From positions 682,001 to 746,000 of the forward strand of contig CM037792.1 of the NCBI GenBank assembly GCA_021229015.1: a DNA stretch of 64,000 nt. The letters run 5' to 3'. Below, one piece after another: positions 12,950 to 25,504 of this stretch (positions within the stretch are counted from its first letter, which is position 1; each line of letters begins with the position of its first letter). Below the pieces are notes generated by a model that was not told the DNA's origin, did no database searches, and was given only the letters and a program-made list of their open reading frames with translations. The position numbers and the translations under genes were made by a program. This stretch comes from Solen grandis. Taxonomy: Eukaryota; Mollusca; Bivalvia; Adapedonta; Solenidae.

Positions 12950-13151
12950 AAAAAGGAGGAGAAGAGGATAATGGCGAAGAGGAAAAAAGGAAATAGGAGG
13001 AGGGGAAATGGGAGAAGAAAAAGAAGAAAAGAAAGAGGGGGAGAAAAAGATGGTGAAAAAGGAGAAGAAGAGAAAACAAAGAGGGGAAGTGGTAGAAGGA
13101 GAAGAGGGAGTAGGATGAGAATAAGAAGAAGAAGGGGAAGGAAAGGAAAAA
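12950..13151. repeat. Polypurine (AGG/AAG-rich) tract
   Basis: About 200 bases are more than 90 percent purine on the plus strand. The open frames over it (Ser/Phe/Leu-rich on minus, Arg/Lys/Gly-rich on plus) come from the composition and are not genes. Together with the adjacent GA run it could form triplex (H-DNA). Confidence 0.85.
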
Positions 13152-13159
13152 AGTTTTTG

Positions 13160-16100
13160 ACATTGAGGACGGTCATTCTTAAACGAACAGGATAGAAACC
13201 TGGAAATAGAATATACGTTTTCTCCCTCACGTAGAAAATCAGCATAATCAAAACACGGACTATAGGGAGCACGTCGATTCCGCTCATCAATCAAAGGTAA
13301 TATCAATTGATATACGGACGTTATCTTTCAAAACCGGTCCTAACAAATATACTTAGAATAGGATGGCCATCCATCATAAGAAAAAATACTGTCAAATATG
13401 TCTAACTTCAGAAGTTTTTTCTTTAAAATGATATTTAATCAAAATCTGCTTGTGTGTTCCACTGCTAAAGGCTGTAAACTCTTGCGATGAAAAAGAAGCT
13501 CAATGATGACCATGCTCGTTTGACGGAAATTAGAGTTGTAATGATCAAAACAACCCGGCATGGTCTCAGCATTCAGTGAAGAAAAGAAAAATCCGGAGTA
13601 GAATACTTTATTCATATCTAATAACACTGAATGTAATCGTACCGCCCTTACTTGTAACCGCGATACGAGCAGATGAAATTAAACGTCACGAAAAGAGAGA
13701 TTATCTCTGTATACGTGATTGATGTGAAGTGATTCATCCGATTATGGGCCATAAACAATAATGGGGCAAGGGATACGGGTCTTCAAACCACGAGGCCTTG
13801 TGAATGGCGTCTAGGAGAGTGCATTTTTTTTTCGATGTCATCTATTTTCGCGAGAATCACATATGTTCATTGCTACGGGGCATGATTTGTTTCCCGATAG
13901 CTCATTTATTTTAATTGTTTTCCGATTTGGAAGAAGTTCAATGACATCAAGAGGGTCATTAGAAATGAGTAGTTCAAGTGAATTTTTAGTACAGCCTTCG
14001 AAATAAATCCCATGCTAAATATAATGCCTTCTCTTCGTAAATTGATGGGAAATAACATTATAGTAGCGAGTGAACATTATAATGGGAGACCTGTCTGCCA
14101 AGTTTATTGTTGTGGATGATGCATCAGTTCATTTTATTTATTTTTTATATTTTCTGTCGTCACCCAGTTTCCGTTCTTGAAACAGCTCATGTGAAAAGTT
14201 AAAAATCTGCAATAATTTATGAACGTTAGAATTAACAGATCTAATATTTCAAAATTTTTCTTTTTTAAGATTTAAAGAGCCATTATCAGCTAGTTTACCG
14301 TGAAAATTATTACACTTATCAAAGTCATACAAGATGTGTTTTATGATTCGATGCAATTGCGTAATCTGACTGTTTTGGGCGAAATTTATGACACGAACAA
14401 TAGGTATTCGAATAATATCAACGTTTTATTTGAGGCAACCTTCAAACAAAAAAGTTCCCACACCATATAAAGTTTTGCATAACAAAATAACGATATGAAA
14501 ATCATAAATGTATCTTCACAAGGTGACGGGAAACAAGGAGAATAACGTTGTTGCACTTTCCGTTTTAAAGGCTAACTCGGCTCCGATTTTAACAAAAGAA
14601 AGAATACAGAGAATTTTTATTTTTTATTTTTGTGTGGTCTAACGCTAAATCCATAAAATTATAAACACTTTGCTCTGAAGCAGTACAGACACGACATTGG
14701 CGCCACTTTGCTTTTGAGCTGTCATTTATAACATTATAAATACACCAAATCTTTACTCAAATGTCAAGAAAAAAGAAATTTAAAGGCCCCCGATATAAGT
14801 GCCGTTTAGGTCGATCGTTTTTATTAATGAATGACTCGTCATACTAATGTGCAATATCATTATAAACGCGTTTAATTTGAATTTGATTTCAATCCGATAA
14901 ACGATCGGTGAGTGAAAAAAAAATCTTTAGAAGTAACAATTAGCTCAACATTAGCTCTTGTGGAGGAAAATAGCCATATGCGATGTTCAAAATTTGACTC
15001 ATTATACTTGTATTTTATACCCAAATTGTCTTTAAATCTGTTTTCCCTGTCGTGATTTAAAAGAGGATTGAGTCATGTATATAATCCAAAGAAAAAGCAA
15101 TTGAATATAAAGGAAAAACATATATTTCTGTATGGCTTCTCTCGGTAACTTCCAGTATTTGTTACTACCATTTTGATTCTTATTCAATAAAAATATGAAT
15201 TGATTTAAAGCATAATGTTATACATGATTGATTATCAAACAATGTAAAATAAAATGTAGCATATTTTTCATACTGAACTTGAAATTCTTGGGCTATTTGT
15301 TACAGGGGAATAACAACAATAGTACTATTGATTTTACTTTATTAATGCTGTAAGTACATATATTTCTGTGTTGATTCTGCTATTCTTAAAATGTAACATT
15401 GTTAGAAAATTGAGACAAACTATCAAATTGAATCACTTAATGATAGATGTACATTTTTATACTAAATGATGAAATAATGTGCTCTATTATTAAGATAAAA
15501 TAAAGATCACACACAATGAGGGATATCGGTCTGCCGGGGCTATCTTTTTACTTATATGGGCATGCAGCATTCCAGTATGTATTTGCTCGCTTTGATTGAC
15601 AAATATCTACATACGTGCTCGTGAAAATATTATAAATGAGAGATATTCCATATCAACTCAAATACCAATGTGATGACAGCGCATCAGAACCAACTTTTAT
15701 TGCTGATAATTTATGCTTGAATCGGCAATTGTAATTGATCGATATGTTACAAAATTGTGTCAGTATTTTTTGCTTATAATTTCTTTTCTTGACCATCATG
15801 TCAAAACCACGATGTTAACGGTAATTCAAATAAAGTTAACAAGGCCGTAAAAAGTCCTGAGAGAGTAACGTATTTGTTTGGGAGGTTACTCATAAGAAGG
15901 TATTTTCGTCACCAAACAAAAACCGCATTCAGCCGCACACATCGCTTTTACCTCACACCAGTAAACAAACCATTTTTCACGCTTCGTGACTTATTACATT
16001 TTAAAGTGACAGTATCAAGGGTCATGAATAAGTAAAATATCTTCTGTCACTTTAACTCTGGGACAAATTAAAGAGAACATATTAAGTGTAGTCTAGGAGT

Positions 16101-18690
16101 CATCAAACTTAACGAGCTCAGAAAGCAATGTGACGTGTATATTTTATAATGACTAAAAACACTATGTTTGTGGCTTTTTTAACTTCATGGTAGAAGTTTA
16201 TTGAGTTTTATCCAGAGGGTTAACCCGTTCACCGATGACTATTGTTTTATTTTAAGGACAAAATTATAACTTTTCACACACGATAAATGTCAAGAACAGT
16301 CATTTTTTCATGCTATTAACATGTCATCCGAGTCCCCTCGGTTTTGTTTTATGGCGTCCAAGACGTATACGATATGAAATGAAATCCATTATAACCCAAT
16401 GTTATGTTTCAAAAACCTTTAAACGTCCTCTCCAAAGGATCCCTCATTTGAATAGGCGTTAGGCATTCGATTTTTATACCTGCACTGTGTGTGCAGTGTT
16501 GCAGGGGATTTTAGCTACCGAGACGCTGTGAAAATATACTTCTGATACTAGCAATGATATAAAATTGACGAAAACCAAACGAACGATAAATGTTATTTCC
16601 TTCACGGGTTTCTGGTGCCAAGGTTCACCCCAGATAACCGCTAACCCATCTGTATTAATATTGTTAAGACATCCGTGACGTCACTCAACATTCGGAAAGT
16701 ATATACGCGATGTGTTCCAGAGGTCGGTGCCACTTTGAGATTGATAGGAACGGCCTATGTGTTTATTTCATTTTTTGTTTTAAAAATACAAATTGATAAC
16801 ACAAAAATGGAAATTTACACGAGCCTCTCCCTGGGAAATTGGCGTATCAGGCTGATATAACGTATACAATTATTAATGTTTTGCTTTTTAAACTGCAAGC
16901 GCACATTTCAGAATAATCTGAGAACATTATGGAAACTACCCGAACATCATCGAGAAATAAATTGGTACAGGAAATGTTTACATAGTATGTTTGAGTCAGA
17001 ATTATTAATTCATTCAAAACAGATGTGTCTGTAAAGTTTTAAAGTTATATTAAATTTTCAGCATCTTTATAACTTTATGTAAAAGCATTCCGTATCTTTA
17101 TTTAAACAGTATGAATAATAAATCTTTTGCCAAAGAAATGAAAAAAAGTGGAAATGGTTGTTTTACTTTCGTCTACACACTCGGGGTATGACAAGAAAAG
17201 AAGAAAAAAAAAGTCTACATACAATCTGAAATGTTACATACAACTGCAAAGAACTGTTGATTTGCATCCATCAAAAGAGAATTGTGTTGCTGTATGAAAA
17301 ATGTATTTATATTTTTCTGTCTGTGTCTACAATGCCTAAAATGATGCTGCACTTATAAGAAGATCTCGTGCATCAAGTCATGTGGTTACATACAGACTCA
17401 TAAACTTACATGTACTTTTTCAGGATCATAAGACAGCAATAAAAATCTGAATATAAGCCCCTAAAATGATAAACCTGACGCATGAACTTATTGAATTTGT
17501 GACGGAAGTACGCATGGACATCAAAGCAGAAGGGCCATTACATATAACATCGATCAAAGCCATCTACATATGCATTTGATACATATTTAAATGTATTTAG
17601 TATTTGCATAAAGTATCCTACAAAGTGACGAAGGTCATAAAATTCCTCTTGATGGCCTTTTATCATTTATTAATTATCTAAAAATTGCCATGCTATAATA
17701 TTCACGTTAACAGTCCAATTTGTATTCATATAACCGCCTAAATCTCTTTAATTTTGACAAGGTCTGTTTGAAAGGCGATTCCAAGCGAGATAACACACAG
17801 ACTAGTATCACAATTACTGTATTATTAGGCATATATGTTTATTAATATTTCAATAATCATATTGACGACTGCCTTTGATCTATGCGGGAAATTATTCTTG
17901 TGGGAGACACAGCGTGAAATTTTTCTCGTCAAAAACTGAATTTATACCTTTTTCCCCCAGCAGCATTGTCAATCATACAGAAATACTCAGAAGGACAGGC
18001 CTGAAGAATATAATTTGGTGGAAGGTAACCTTCATAGACTGCCGTGAACATTTGACTTTTAGCAGAAAATGCTGACTAGCAGAGCACCGTTTATGACCAA
18101 GTTATTCCCCATGCCTTATGAAATAAACTTATTGATATGCACACAGAGGAAAACAATAAGTGCAACGGTATTGTGAAAGACTGAGGACCACATGCCCCCG
18201 TGAGCACGATAAATTAATAAGCACTATAGTAAATAATACCGAACTCTGGCAGTATTGTCCCATGGTTTTTGTATTGGTTTAAGGATAATCAAGTATTGCC
18301 GATTAAAGGTCAAGGACGAGGATATTATTTTAACTCTAACCTTTGAATTTATTTTTGTGTCGATTGTGAAACAAGTTCTAACAACTTATACAAATTCCCC
18401 ACGACGATTTCTGAAATGGATCAGTACGTTGCGCTAGCGAAGGCACCATGAAAAATCCTTGTTCCCAAGGGGATTCGAAACAACAATCGTCACGTATGTT
18501 ACCATCCTTAAGTACGAAACTATTAACTCTCACTAATGATCCGATGTTATCCTAAGGATCTATACCATACAAAATATACATCCATAAGATTTTAAGTCCG
18601 AATACACTTAAAGCAGAATTTGAATTAAATAGGGGTTACTTGAGGACAACTCAACCTTATACTTCATATAGACTTAATATGACGCATTGG
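13160..18690. other. Single-copy AT-rich DNA, CpG-retaining
   Basis: No gene or mobile element is recognised. Stretches at 13,690-13,810 and 14,790-14,910 hold clustered homeodomain- and Sox-like words (GGGCCATAAACAATAATGG; TTATTAATGAATGACTCG). A perfect 11-base inverted repeat TAAAGTGACAG/CTGTCACTTTA sits at 16,002-16,054. About 17-25 CpG per kb were counted by eye in samples at 17-19 kb, well above the right half of the window. Confidence 0.4.
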
Positions 18691-18780
18691 CAAACATTGC
18701 AGACCCTGATCAGACAGCTCCTAGGAGATACCTGATCAGGGTCTCCTCTGTTAGCCCATGCAATATTGTAGCTAAAATGA
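18690..18780. repeat. Hairpin element with CTGATCAGGGTCT arms
   Basis: Perfect 13-base arms AGACCCTGATCAG (18,701-18,713) and CTGATCAGGGTCT (18,732-18,744) surround a loop holding TCCTAGGA. The outer flank TTGGCAAACATTGC is matched in reverse complement by the segment at 20,385-20,420, so the two belong to one dispersed family. Confidence 0.7.
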
Positions 18781-19300
18781 TAAACAGCCTGCAGAGCATT
18801 TAAATTTACCATTTAAAATTTCAGTTAATTTATATTCATCATATTATAAATTTGTACATGAATATTCATGAAGTAAAGAGTTATGGAATGACTGATTCGT
18901 TGTAAGGGATTCAATGACTATTGATACTGTCTCTCAGGTGATTTCAGTGTTTATCAGAACCAGTAATGGCTCCGAACCAATGTGAATACTGGCATTTCTA
19001 GCTAGACTGTGGCACCGCATCACTTTTTAGAGTTTCTGTGTTTTGAATAAGCATTTGATGATATGCAAACTGAGGCTTTGAAAAACGACTTCTGTCGTAA
19101 CCGGTGGGATAAACACGAGTAGAAATTTTATTTTTTTCTATATTTAAATTAAACTAATCTAATGTTTCTGCCATACTCGTGATTGTCCCAATGGTGAAGA
19201 TAGCTGGGCTAACATCAGACACAGCAGACATGCTTTAAAATATTATAAAAAAAAATGATAATATATATGCATGATATATAAAGAAATTGAAAAATATCGA

Positions 19301-19400
19301 NNNNNNNNNNNNNNNNNNNNNNNNNNNNNNNNNNNNNNNNNNNNNNNNNNNNNNNNNNNNNNNNNNNNNNNNNNNNNNNNNNNNNNNNNNNNNNNNNNNN
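19301..19400. other. Assembly gap (100 N)
   Basis: Exactly 100 N bases, the customary size for a scaffold join of unknown length. Open frames reported across it are meaningless, and adjacency across it is not guaranteed. Confidence 0.99.
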
Positions 19401-20110
19401 GATACGAAGTCCTCGAGTGATTGACATACTGTTGGTAGGATGTGTAAATCCAAATAAACAAAATTTGTATACTTTTACACCAGGAAATATACATTAAGTG
19501 TTCTGCAATAAATGTCAAATGTGAAATTAAGCTTTTTTTGACCTGAAAGCTATTTAAGAAACGTATATCCAAGGTGTTGCTTATAGCCTTCAGAAACAAA
19601 CTCTCAACACCAGAAATAGCATATTATGAATGATGTACCACCTAAACAACAATTATCTGAAGTCTTGTTTTGAAAATGAAAATTCTTCACTCAACTTAGG
19701 GAAAAATAGTTCTGCTTAATTAACATTTCTTGGTTTAAATGTCCCTTTTCTCCAAAAATTGACCCATATTCAGAGGGTAAATAATGTTTGCAATATTAGT
19801 TATTCAATCCGCTCTGCTATTTTCTTATAACTGAATCATTTCGTAAAACTTTGTGCCTACTGAACATATAATCCTTGCATGCTGTCCTTATTTAAGTAGC
19901 ATTTACAGCGAGACTTTATGTTAATTAAAATGTAGACGGTGGTGTACTTCTGAGAGTTCCGATACATTTGGGTCTAAATTTGGAAAGTCATTAAGGCAAA
20001 AGCTTAGCTCTAGAATCAGGGTTAACTGGAGGCTTTTTCATCAAACATCTTGCTACGGCTTTCATCTTAAGTCTAGATATTTATAAGGAAGATTGTGGAG
20101 GCCATATTTG

Positions 20111-20205
20111 TTAATATATCGAGGGGTGAGAGCGAACCTAGGCTAAGTGCTTATATATTTATATAAGCACTTAGCCTAGTTTTGCTCTTACCCCTCAATA
20201 TATAA
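20111..20205. repeat. Near-perfect ~95-bp palindrome
   Basis: Left arm 20,111-20,157 and right arm 20,160-20,205 are reverse complements with only a few mismatches, with two bases between them. The innermost part AGGCTAAGTGCTTATATA is perfect. The outer part has GAGGGGTgAGAGC against GAGGGGTaAGAGC. It may be a foldback MITE or an inverted duplication. AT-rich flanks hide any target duplication. Confidence 0.9.
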
Positions 20206-20284
20206 TAAATTGTTTACACCATGAATATTTATGTATTAATTTATGACTTGAGTATAAATTTACGTAACTTTAAATATTATTACG

Positions 20285-20420
20285 AAACAATAAATTTTTC
20301 ATTGCTGTGCAAACTGTATAGATGATGAGCTATACTATTGTATGAGCATACGGAGAAAACTCGAATCAGACAGATCTTGGAAGGAGCTGTCTGATCAGGG
20401 TCTTATTTGTTTGCCAAGAT
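20285..20420. repeat. Second copy of the CTGATCAGGGTCT family
   Basis: Contains GGAGCTGTCTGATCAGGGTC at 20,384-20,403, then TTTGCCAAG, matching the reverse complement of 18,690-18,720. Its left part (a GCTGTGCAaACtGTA word, then GAGCTAtActATTGTAtGAG) is also found at 47,535-47,590, where it leads into an AGACCCTGGGTCT unit. One old family therefore has at least three copies in the window. Confidence 0.6.
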
Positions 20421-20618
20421 GTAAAAATGGTCTTTTTGAGAATGTATAAAACAATTCTGTGGATGTCTAGAAAACAGTAATTACCTAAACATGTCATATA
20501 ACAACAGAATAAACCATCGGAAATCCAGATCAGAATGAAGTCTGACCTTGTTTTATATTGGTCACACATAGGTCATTTACTTGGTATTTTTTCATGTGTT
20601 CATGTGTAGAGCCTTTTT

Positions 20619-21933
20619 AGCTCACCTGAGCACAAAGTGCTCAAGGTGAGCTTTTGTGATCGCCCTTCGTCCGGCGTCCGTCGTCGTGCGTCGTCCGTCG
20701 TCCGTCGTCCGTCGTCAACAATTTGCTTTAAACGACATCTCCTCTGAAACCGCTTGACATAATTAAATGAAACTTGGCAGGAATGTTCCTTGGGTGAGGC
20801 TCTACAAAAGTTGCTAAAATAAAGTTGATCCATGAAGAACTCTGGTTGCCATGGCAACAAAAAGAAAAATAATTTGAAAACTTTAAAAATCATCTCCCTC
20901 AAAACTACTGGCCAGATTTCAAAATAATTTGGTACAGATGTTCCTTGGGTCAACCTCTACCAAAGTTGCTAAAATTATTCCAATCCGTAAAAAAACATGG
21001 CCGCCAGGGGCGGGGCTTATTTGCCTTATATGTATATAGAGAAACCTTTAAACAACATCTCCTCTGAAACCACTGGACAGAATTTGATTAAACTTGGCAG
21101 GGATGATCCTTGGGTCAACCTTCACAAAAGTTGCTAAAATAAAGTTGATCCATGAAGAACTCTTGTTGCCATGGCAACAAAAAGAAAAATAATTTGAAAA
21201 CTTTAAAAATCATCTCCTTCAAAACTACTGGCCAGATTTCAAAATAATTTGGTACAGATGTTCCTTGGGTCAACCTCTACCAAAGTTGCTAAAATTATTC
21301 CAATCCGTAAAAAAACATGGCCGCCAGGGGCGGGGCTTATTTGCCTTATATGTATATAGAGAAACCTTTAAACAACATCTCCTCTGAAACCACTGAACAG
21401 AATTTGATTAAACTTGGCAGGGATGATCCTTGGGTCAACCTTCACAAAAGTTGCTAAAATAAAGTTGATCCATGTAGAACTCTGGTTGCCATGGCAACAA
21501 AAAGAAAAAAAAATATGAAAACTTTAAAAATCATCTTCTTCAAAACTACTGGCCAGATTTTAAAATAAATTGTTACAGATGTTCCTTGGGTCAACCTCTA
21601 CCAAAGTTGCTAAAAAAAATTCCGATCTGTAAAAAACATGGCCGCCAGGGGCGGGGCTTATTTGCCTTATATGTATATAGGGAAAACTTTAATCAACATT
21701 TCCTCTGAAACCACTGGACTGAATTTGATTAAACTTGACAGGAATGATCCTCGGGTCAACCTTCACAAAAGTTCCTAAAATAAACTTGATCCATATAGAA
21801 CTCTGGTTGCCATGGCTACAAAAAGAAAAAAAAAAATGAAAACTTTAAAAATCATCTTCTTCAAAACTACTGGCCTTGGGTCAACCTATTTATCTCAGGT
21901 GAGCGATTTAGGGCCATCATGGGCCTCTTGTTT
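20619..21933 (-). mobile_element. AGCTCACC-type modular element, copy E1
   Basis: Read on the minus strand, it starts near 21,933 with AACAAGAGGCCCATGATGGC and a CGCTCACCTGAG word. It ends at 20,619 in a hairpin with AGCTCACCTTGAGC-type and GCTCAGGTGAGCT arms. The inside is about 3.5 copies of a ~320-bp unit; TGTATATAGA recurs at about 21,031 and 21,351, and a variant at 21,672. A CpG-rich GTCCGTCGTC run (20,670-20,716) lies next to the hairpin. No transposase is present. A 5' subterminal inverted repeat, internal repeats and a 3' hairpin suggest a non-autonomous Helitron/Helentron-like or pearl-type element, by inference. Confidence 0.85.
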
Positions 21934-21939
21934 GTTTGA

Positions 21940-22030
21940 AATATCTCCCTTTGCTTGGCTCTTAGCATTTTATGTAAGTCCCAGGATGTGGTATGACTTG
22001 TGTATGACATGATGCCACATCAAGGCTGTA
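21940..22030 (+). mobile_element. Diverged SINE-A fragment
   Basis: ATCTCCCTTTGCTTGGCTCT matches the body of SINE-A copy 3 (AGCTCCCTTGCTTGGCACTC) with a few changes. CAGGATGTGGTATGA and a GATGCCACA word follow in the right order. There is no head. It directly abuts the end of E1. Confidence 0.5.
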
Positions 22031-22539
22031 CTTTATCTGCCCTGTGTAAACATAGTTATTGTGGGCTGGTTGTCAACAAAAGCAATCATTACCGTACATA
22101 ATGCTTTACTTACCAGAACTTATAAATTTGGGTAAAAGCATTGCATGCAAGGTACATGTACTTATAAATTATGCTTCAGAAACCAGGTATGATATTGATT
22201 AGAATTTTCAGAAATATCAGGCTTTCAAGTGAGATAAGTCTTGGTGGAATTTATTTTAAGTTATGGCCCCTTTCTTACTTAGAAGTTTGGTTAATTTTTG
22301 AAGCTTTAATATCTCAGTAACTAGGAATGGGAGTGATTTGAAACTTCATTAACATTTTAATTATATCAGATTATCAAGACATTTCCTTTGATTTAAATGT
22401 TTTGTTTAAAGTTTTGCATGCAAGCTACTATCCATGCAGCTCATATTTAATGGTATTGACTTGAAAGTTTATTACAAGTGTATTTAGGGGCATCAGAAAA
22501 TCAAGATAGATAACTCTTGACTAAAAATACAAATTATGG

Positions 22540-23664
22540 CCCTTTTTATGCCCCCCCCCCCCCCACCTCATGAAATGGCGACGGGCATATAGTGTTACAC
22601 CTGTCCATGTGTTTGTGTGTGTGTGTGCAAAAATTTGTGTCCCGGCTATAACTTTGTTATATATAGTCGCTTTTTCAAATAAGTTGGTACAAGTGATCCT
22701 TAGGACAAGATGATGTGTCGCGAACAAGACTCAAGTGATCCTTATGACAAAACAATGTGTTGCAGACATGAACAAGGTTGCTAGCTTTAAGGTCAAGGTC
22801 ACAGGTTGACCTTTAAATTTTGTCCCAGCTTTAACTTTGTTATGTATGGTGGTGTTTGAAATAACTTGGCAAAGTGATCCTCAGGACAAGACAATGTGGC
22901 CCTTACAAGACACAGGTTGTTAGCTTGAAGGTCAAGGTCACAGCACTCAGTTGACCTTTAAATATTGCCCCAGTTTTAACTTTGATATAAATGATGGTGT
23001 TTTGAAATAACTTGGCACAAGGGATCCTGAGGACAAGACAATGTCACAAACAATAACAGTTGCTACTTGAAGGCCAAGGTCACAGCACTAGGTTTACCTT
23101 TGAATATTGTCCTGGCTTTAACTTTATGGGAAATGGGTGTGAATTGAAATAACTTGGCACAAGTGATCCTTATGACAAAACAATGTGTTGCAAACATGAA
23201 CAAAGTTGCTGGCCTGAAGGTCAAGGTCACAGCACTGGGTTGACCTTAAAATCTTGTCCCGGCTGTAACTTCATTGTGAATGGTGGTGTTCTGAAATAAC
23301 TTTGGAAAAAAGATCCCTAAGATATGATGTAACGCAAACAAGAACCAAGTTGCTAGCTTCAAGGTCAAGGTCACAGCAGTAAGCTGAGTTTAAAATTTGT
23401 GTAAGCAGTCCTGTCTGAGGTGTATCTTTGTTGTATATAGTCATGTTTTGAAATTACTTGACATAAGGGATTCTTAGGACAATGTGTCGCAAAAGAACAA
23501 ATTTGCTAGCTTAAAGGTCAAGGTTACATCACTTGGTCAGGGTCACATTACTCATTTGATCTTAAAATCTCTTATATTTCTAGATTTTCATCATATTCAT
23601 TGACAAAAATATCGAATAAACAAAATGGCGGGGGCATCCGTGTCCAATGGACACATTTCTAGTC
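22540..23664. mobile_element. Modular element E2 with ~145-180 bp internal units
   Basis: It starts with a 16-C run and ATGGCGACGGGCAT and ends with ATGGCGGGGGCATCCGTGTC, CAATGGACACA and TTCTAG, ends typical of a repeat seen widely in bivalves. Inside are about six diverged units, each with a TAACTTTGTTAT-like word, TTGAAATAACTTGGCAcAAG, TGATCCTTAGGACAAGACAA and AAGGTCAAGGTCACAGCAcT. Unit spacing is 141-182 bp. There is no coding capacity. Its ends differ from the AGCTCACC elements, so it is a separate family of similar design. Confidence 0.8.
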
Positions 23665-25110
23665 TAACTTAGATATTCCGTTTAAAGTTTTGCATGTATG
23701 GAACTATGATATTTATATCTCAGTCCAGGCATAGGATTGATTTAATACGTCATAAGCATGTTTAGGGGTATCAAACTATGGTGATCTGTTACCTCTAACC
23801 ATGCTTCTGATTATGTTAAAATAGACCTTATGTGATTTTACCAATAAGCATTTGGAATTGTCATGCATGCTGTCTTACGGACAGCTCTTGTAAGAATTGT
23901 TTATATCAAATGAAAGTTGTTTTGATAATTATCTATACCAAGTTTTAAACCTGATGAGCCTAAGAATAGCTTGATCTGGCCCTCGTTTAACATAACCTCT
24001 CAGTCCAATTTTAGTTTAAGATCTAGAACTATCTTGCTTATTGACTGGCAAGGTAAAGAAATATCTTGCATATATTATGTTATTATTAGCATGTTTTCAA
24101 GGGAGATCACTCCAATTTCTCCATGATCTCATATTATTTGTTGTGATACAGAATTTGAGATTTATCTCAGTATGAAATTTTTTGTAATCCTAATATATCT
24201 GTTTGCTTGGTTCTTAAAAGTGCAAAACTTCAAAGTTATGTTATTAAGTCATTACCTTCATATCAGTGGTTACAAATATATTCCTGTATATGTAAAGAAA
24301 ATAATTAGCAGGTAATATTTCTGTTAAGTACCAGAGTATTAATTTATTATTCAAGGAGAGATTGGCTGTTTCAAATGTTAATATAGATTCAGATGATTCA
24401 CACTGTTATACATCTATATTTTAACGGTACATGTGATAAAGATACTGTATTAAAAACTTATAAATAGCTAATGATCACTAAAACTGGCCTTTACCTAGAG
24501 GTGGTTGTTATTTGGAGGTTCCAATTAACATTCTAAATTCAGTTTGTTTACAGGTTGGCTGTTATTCGAGGTTGAAATCTCTTTAAATTCAGTGTTTCTT
24601 CTCTATTAACTGGCCTTTGTTCACAGGTTGGCTGTTATTCACAGTTTGCAATCTTTATGACAGACTCAGAATTGTTTTCTGTTTGGTCAAGGTTTACAGT
24701 TGTACAACTAAGTGTAAGATGATGTACGTTGGATGTAGGGGTCCATCAAGATCTTCTGAGAAACAGCAACCATCTTTCCATAACATGCAAAATTAACAAT
24801 TTTTAAAACTTGTTTTTTGTTTGGCTAATAAATTTCAACGCAATAAAATTGATGACTTTAATCACAGCTTGACAATGTTCTTGAGAAGTGGGACTTAGTT
24901 CATTTCACAGGGAGAATTTGTACACAAATTATCCCATACGCCATACAAAATATTGTTCAAATATCAAAAATTTATATTGAGAAAGATTTTGATGTGATTT
25001 TTTGTTTACTACAATATGAAGTCAGTGCCTACATGAGTTGTATATGAAGCTTACTTATTGTTATTTCAGCTCACCTCCTGATAATAGTAGCCAACCAACC
25101 CTACTTAGGT
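23665..25110. other. AT-rich noncoding DNA, CpG-poor
   Basis: No gene or clear repeat. A loose duplication occurs at 24,480-24,670, where an ACTGGCCTTtaCC/ACTGGCCTTtgTTC word and GGTTGGCTGTTATTC recur. About five CpGs per kb were counted by eye. Confidence 0.4.
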
Positions 25111-25114
25111 CGTT

Positions 25115-25415
25115 CCCATTTACTGAGTGATAAGAGCTTCAGTAACTAGGAGGTAGTGGGTTTGATTCCCTGCCATGACATATAAAAGTCATGAAAATGT
25201 TTCTGACTTATCTTGCTTGCAGGGGTAAAAGTACAAATTGAGCATCCTGAAATTAGGGGAAATTCAACCTAATCTGGAAAACTTTTGTGCTTGTGTTTAT
25301 GATCCAGTGTTAGGAATGTGACTGGGTGTGGTATCGTGTCACATGTCTATTCAAGACATGATATCACAGTGTGGCAGCAGTTTATTTATCTAATCAAAAT
25401 GACTGAAACAAAACA
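25115..25415 (+). mobile_element. SINE-A copy 2, diverged
   Basis: A box A-like word (TACTGAGTGATAAG from 25,121) and a good box B (GGGTTTGATTCCC at 25,158-25,170) head a body with GTGACTGGGTGTGGTATCgT, TCACATGTCTA and a GATATCACAGTGTGGCAGCA word. It ends in AATGACTGAAAcAAAACAA. The final CTCGGTGGGATGTTAAACCC part of copy 3 is missing, so it is 3' truncated or altered. Confidence 0.75.
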
Positions 25416-25504
25416 ATGTTTAATTATAAGAACTTGTTTTCTGATAGATAGACAAAAAAATCTGTCTAAACAATAAAACCCGATCTGCTATCACCTAGGT
25501 TCTG

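Noticed and set aside
12772..13306. Ser/Phe/Leu-rich minus frames of 92-172 codons
   Set aside because: They are generated by the polypurine tract and GA repeat.
19215..19599. Open frames across the N gap
   Set aside because: The frames depend on the 100 N placeholder and have no meaning.
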